Assembly: GCA_036489315.1 (NCBI GenBank) | Contig: DASXFZ010000026.1 | Span: 24,841-88,840, forward strand | Length of the DNA: 64,000 nt | Direction: 5' to 3' | From: Candidatus Cybelea sp. | GTDB taxonomy: Bacteria > Vulcanimicrobiota > Vulcanimicrobiia > Vulcanimicrobiales > Vulcanimicrobiaceae | Part shown: one piece after another, positions 61,372 to 64,000 of the stretch | Layout: each line of letters begins with the position of its first letter | Numbering within the stretch: the stretch's first letter is position 1 | The notes under the pieces: generated by a model | Databases searched by the model: none | Told to the model about the DNA's origin: nothing | The model's input: only the letters and a program-made list of their open reading frames with translations | Made by a program: the position numbers and the translations under genes

Positions 61372-62172
61372 ATGATTGCGGCAAGGAAGCTTGCTCAAGC
61401 GATTTCGGGCAACACCACATTTCGTGCCGCGTCAGAGAAAATACGCGGCGTCAAGCGGTCCGCCGCAGTTTCCAGGCTCAGCGATATCAATGCGTTCGAG
61501 AGACGTGTGTACTCTCAGGGTGGAGAGGACGGCATCATTGCCGAACTATTCGCTAGGATACCACACGAGGGCTGCTCAGCAGAGATTTCCGTCGGAGATG
61601 GATTGGAGTGTAATACGGCGTACCTGATACGCCATTGCGGATGGAAAGGCCTGATGGTTGAGGGTGATCCTGTCAAGTTTGCTCGGCTGCGCAGCAACTA
61701 CGCGTCGCTGCCGGCGACATGCGTAGACACCTTCGTAGATCGCGAGAACGTCGTGTCGATCCTTGAGGAGGCGGCGGTTCCGAAAGAGTTGGATCTTCTG
61801 GGCATCGATATTGATGGCAACGACTATTATATTTGGGAGGCACTCGCAGCATATAGGGCGAGCGTGGTTGTCGTTGAGTACATCTCTAATTTTGGGCCGG
61901 ACGAATCGAAGACGATAGCGTACAACCCGCACCACGTGTGGCGCAACGACAACTACCTTGGTGCAAGCCTGACGGCTCTTATGAAACTCGGAAAACGTCT
62001 TGGTTACGCGTTGATTGGCACGAATCGGCGAGGGTTAAATGCGTTCTTCGTCCGAGACGACCTTTTGGCGCGAGCCGGTTTTCCCGAGAAGACACCTCGG
62101 CAGGCATTTCACGGTCAGGGCATCTTTGATATGCTGTCCGTAAAGCGTGGCGGCGAGTTTTTGTATCCTTGA
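61372..62172 (+). CDS. FkbM-like SAM-dependent methyltransferase
   Basis: The 266-aa product has an early FERRVYSQGGEDGIIAELFA, a Gly-rich SAM loop EISVGDGLECNTAYLIRHCG, WKGLMVEGDPVKFARL, and DLLGIDIDGNDYYIWEAL, which match the FkbM-type methyltransferase fold often found in polysaccharide and lipopolysaccharide loci. It would methylate a sugar or a carried acyl group; the target is unknown. Divergent from no gene; followed 45 bases later by a convergent GT87 gene. Confidence 0.76.
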   Translation: MIAARKLAQAISGNTTFRAASEKIRGVKRSAAVSRLSDINAFERRVYSQGGEDGIIAELFARIPHEGCSAEISVGDGLECNTAYLIRHCGWKGLMVEGDPVKFARLRSNYASLPATCVDTFVDRENVVSILEEAAVPKELDLLGIDIDGNDYYIWEALAAYRASVVVVEYISNFGPDESKTIAYNPHHVWRNDNYLGASLTALMKLGKRLGYALIGTNRRGLNAFFVRDDLLARAGFPEKTPRQAFHGQGIFDMLSVKRGGEFLYP

Positions 62173-62217
62173 GGCGTGGTGGCGCGTAAGGGCGGCGGCT
62201 AAAAGTCCAGCGACACT

Positions 62218-63609
62218 CTAGACGGCCACCGGTCCAGTGCTGCGCTCATGCGTTCTCGAAATGGCGAAAGCAGTCAAATACACAAAAGCTAGCCCGAGAT
62301 ACGTTAGGAAATGGGATGGCCAATAGAAGGCTGTTGGTGGAAACTGTGCGGCTAGTTGCGCCCAGCCCGCCTCAGCTAACGCGGCATCCGGAACCGATGA
62401 GATGGCCCGAATGGGTCCGTGATCGGGAACAAAGTCTTGAGCGCGCCAAAGCGCGGCCGCCAAGGCTATGCTTATGACGCCGGCTAATAGTGGCCTTACG
62501 CGGCGTCCGTAATAGAGTACCGCGAATGCTACCACTCCGGCGATTCCAGCGAGCCTGTCTTCGAGGACGGTCTGCCAAGGAATAGCAAGTAACATGACAC
62601 CAAGCCACGCAAAGACGGACTGCTGCGAGGCGAGTAAAACGAGTGCAAATGGCAATGCGCCGGATACCTCGGGCAAGTGGATAAAAGTTCCACCGGCGAC
62701 CGCACACGCGAGGGGTGCCAGCACCACACTGCCGGGAACCTTTTTCTTGAGTGAGTATGCAAGCAGAACTCCGGCAACTACGAAGGCAAGGTACTGGAGA
62801 CTTCCGACTAGGAGTGCCACGCGGTCCGATGCGCCAAACGCGTGCAAAATTGCCGAAAGGCTATATTGCCCGTACGCTCCAATTTCTGACAGCGCGTGGG
62901 CGGGAAGTACGGCGTGAAGATACTCTATGTTTAAAGGGACACCGCCAACGACAAGGGTAATCGCGGCTAAAATCGCGCCGACTCCGGCTATTGGAAGGCG
63001 CATCCTCGGAACGGCCACGAAGCTCGCGAGCATCGGCGGGATCGCGACGTGCGGTTGGATACACGCAAGGCCAAGCAAAACTGCAGCGATTGTGTGCCGG
63101 CCTCGCTCGACAGCGAGGGCAGCGGCCGTTAGAAGGGCAATTGGAATGGGCGGCAGCGCACTGAGGTTCAACGGTTGAAATAAGATGCTCAAGACGACGC
63201 ACGCCGCAACGAGCAGCAAGGGCAAGCCCGCGAGCTCGACGACTGCCCAGATGATCACTACCGCGCTCCCGACTAGCAGTAAGTACCATAAAACGCTCGC
63301 CTGCGCGTACGGGATCATTGAGAGCGGCGCGAGCTCGGCGAGGCCGTACGGTGGCAACGGCGCCGGCACTATCGCATTCGGCGTCACTGGATGCAGATTT
63401 GTTGTCTCGCATTGGTGCATCGGGCCGTAACGATAGGGATCGCTACCGCTTATAAGCACCTTTCCCGCACAATAAAATGCGTTGAAGTCGGGTTTCCCAA
63501 TCATTGCGCTCGGCGGATGCGTGAGTAAATACAGAAGCGCGACCAGGCCGGTTAGGGCAAGCAAAGCGATTACGGGCGCCCTGAAGGTCGTGGGTTTTGA
63601 CTCTACCAT
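62218..63609 (-). CDS. GT87 (DUF2029-like) membrane glycosyltransferase
   Basis: The 463-aa protein has about eleven hydrophobic helices and the same key blocks as the fused protein at 54875: GKPDFNAFYCAGKVLISGSD followed by PYRYGPMHQCET, AIVPAPLPPYGLAELAPLSM, HAVLPAHALSEIGAYGQYSL and near the end PDAALAEAGW. Its length equals one half of the 929-aa fusion, which supports the idea that the fusion arose by gene duplication. It probably transfers a polyprenyl-phosphate-linked sugar. Transcribed toward the FkbM-like gene. Confidence 0.84.
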   Translation of the reverse strand: MVESKPTTFRAPVIALLALTGLVALLYLLTHPPSAMIGKPDFNAFYCAGKVLISGSDPYRYGPMHQCETTNLHPVTPNAIVPAPLPPYGLAELAPLSMIPYAQASVLWYLLLVGSAVVIIWAVVELAGLPLLLVAACVVLSILFQPLNLSALPPIPIALLTAAALAVERGRHTIAAVLLGLACIQPHVAIPPMLASFVAVPRMRLPIAGVGAILAAITLVVGGVPLNIEYLHAVLPAHALSEIGAYGQYSLSAILHAFGASDRVALLVGSLQYLAFVVAGVLLAYSLKKKVPGSVVLAPLACAVAGGTFIHLPEVSGALPFALVLLASQQSVFAWLGVMLLAIPWQTVLEDRLAGIAGVVAFAVLYYGRRVRPLLAGVISIALAAALWRAQDFVPDHGPIRAISSVPDAALAEAGWAQLAAQFPPTAFYWPSHFLTYLGLAFVYLTAFAISRTHERSTGPVAV

Positions 63610-63757
63610 GCCAGGATTTGCGTGGTCTTAAGTCAGGTCCGACGATCTTTGGGAGACCGCGCCCCCAAAGCGGGCCGGAGCGCAAGCGCAAAACGTGAAC
63701 GGCGCGCAACGGAAGTGCGCGCCTCTCGTCCCGCGGGGTCTCGCGTTTTTGAGCGGA

Positions 63758-64000
63758 CTAGTGGTGCGTCGATTGGGAAATTAGAATCGCTACCAGTTTC
63801 ATCTCCGACATATCCCAAACGGTCAGTCGGTAGAGCAGGTGCCACTTGGCTTCCGCGCCCATCAAAACGAGGTTCACCGCAAGATAGCCAAGCGTTCCCT
63901 GCCCAAGGTAGGCTAGAAAGCGTTTGTACCTTCGAGTCAGCCGCACCATATGACTCGGTTCTACCCTTCCCGCCGAAAAAGTAGGCCTGAGAATCCTCAT
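63758..64000 (-). CDS. Possible small membrane-protein fragment at the window end
   Basis: An open frame of 80 codons begins at the very edge of the window and may extend beyond it. It contains a helix-like hydrophobic stretch (FLAYLGQGTLGYLAVNLVLM) and ends EMKLVAILISQSTHH. I do not recognise it and there is no second feature to support it; it could be the 3' end of a gene that starts outside. Confidence 0.3.
   Translation of the reverse strand: MRILRPTFSAGRVEPSHMVRLTRRYKRFLAYLGQGTLGYLAVNLVLMGAEAKWHLLYRLTVWDMSEMKLVAILISQSTHH

Noticed and set aside
1..64000. CRISPR array, prophage, transposase or replication origin
   Set aside because: No regularly spaced repeats, integrase, transposase, phage structural genes or DnaA-box cluster were seen.

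Overview
The window is a compact, high-GC bacterial chromosome segment, apparently from a single genome, with about 57 protein genes, two tRNA genes and no phage, insertion sequence or CRISPR array. The mix of genes (many lipoproteins with beta-propeller or GloVer repeats, several secreted phosphoesterases, an S53 peptidase, a DUF5671 cluster, B12-dependent NrdJ, an indirect GatCAB amidation route) resembles genomes of the candidate phylum Eremiobacterota/WPS-2 group. That assignment is inference from gene content, not from a marker tree. Genes are often coupled by ATGA, GTGA or TTGA overlaps, and several convergent pairs overlap by tens of bases.

Layout. 1-680 (minus): the 5' part of an S9-type peptidase behind a small WGxxGxxG-tail protein. 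758-4807 (plus): helicase Lhr. 4774-12226 (minus): a long run of exported or membrane proteins (phosphoesterase, Cys-rich protein, DUF5671 protein, pilin-like protein, large BNR-propeller protein, two paralogous lipoproteins). 12313-13998: an S53 peptidase with a strong terminator. 14077-14894 (minus): two small frameshifted genes. 14905-21750 (minus): nrdJ carrying three inteins, with putative NrdR boxes upstream. 21962-28827 (plus): yqeG-aroE, a PaiB-like gene, two disrupted genes, tRNA-Ser (minus), a histidine phosphatase, two small exported/membrane proteins and an RlmD-like methyltransferase. 28824-35602: gatC-gatA-gatB-mutS2-tyrS, a translation/repair operon. 35743-39151: a GloVer lipoprotein, hslO (minus), aroQ, an HU gene overlapping tRNA-Pro, and a small protein with a 21-bp tandem duplication. 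39242-46994: two tandem phosphoesterases, an aspartyl-protease protein, two NHL lipoproteins and small secreted proteins. 47058-49824: RNase HI, a membrane protein, a polysaccharide deacetylase, a DUF3465 protein and a GNAT. 49793-63609: a glycan island with GT4, GT2 and GT87 enzymes, an FkbM-like methyltransferase and a STAND/SARP-type regulator. From about 58.8 kb onward the DNA looks visibly less GC-rich, which suggests a transferred polysaccharide locus.

The most striking feature is nrdJ. The reading frame encodes 2281 residues, of which 1080 belong to three inteins of 277, 371 and 432 aa. Inteins 1 and 2 are separated by only 11 extein residues. They sit directly before the cysteines that, in class II reductases, are the thiyl-radical cysteine and one redox-active cysteine, so ribonucleotide reduction in this organism depends on protein splicing. 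Four genes in the window carry single-event disruptions (three frameshifts, one in-frame TGA). These are either recent pseudogenes or assembly errors, and reads are needed to decide.
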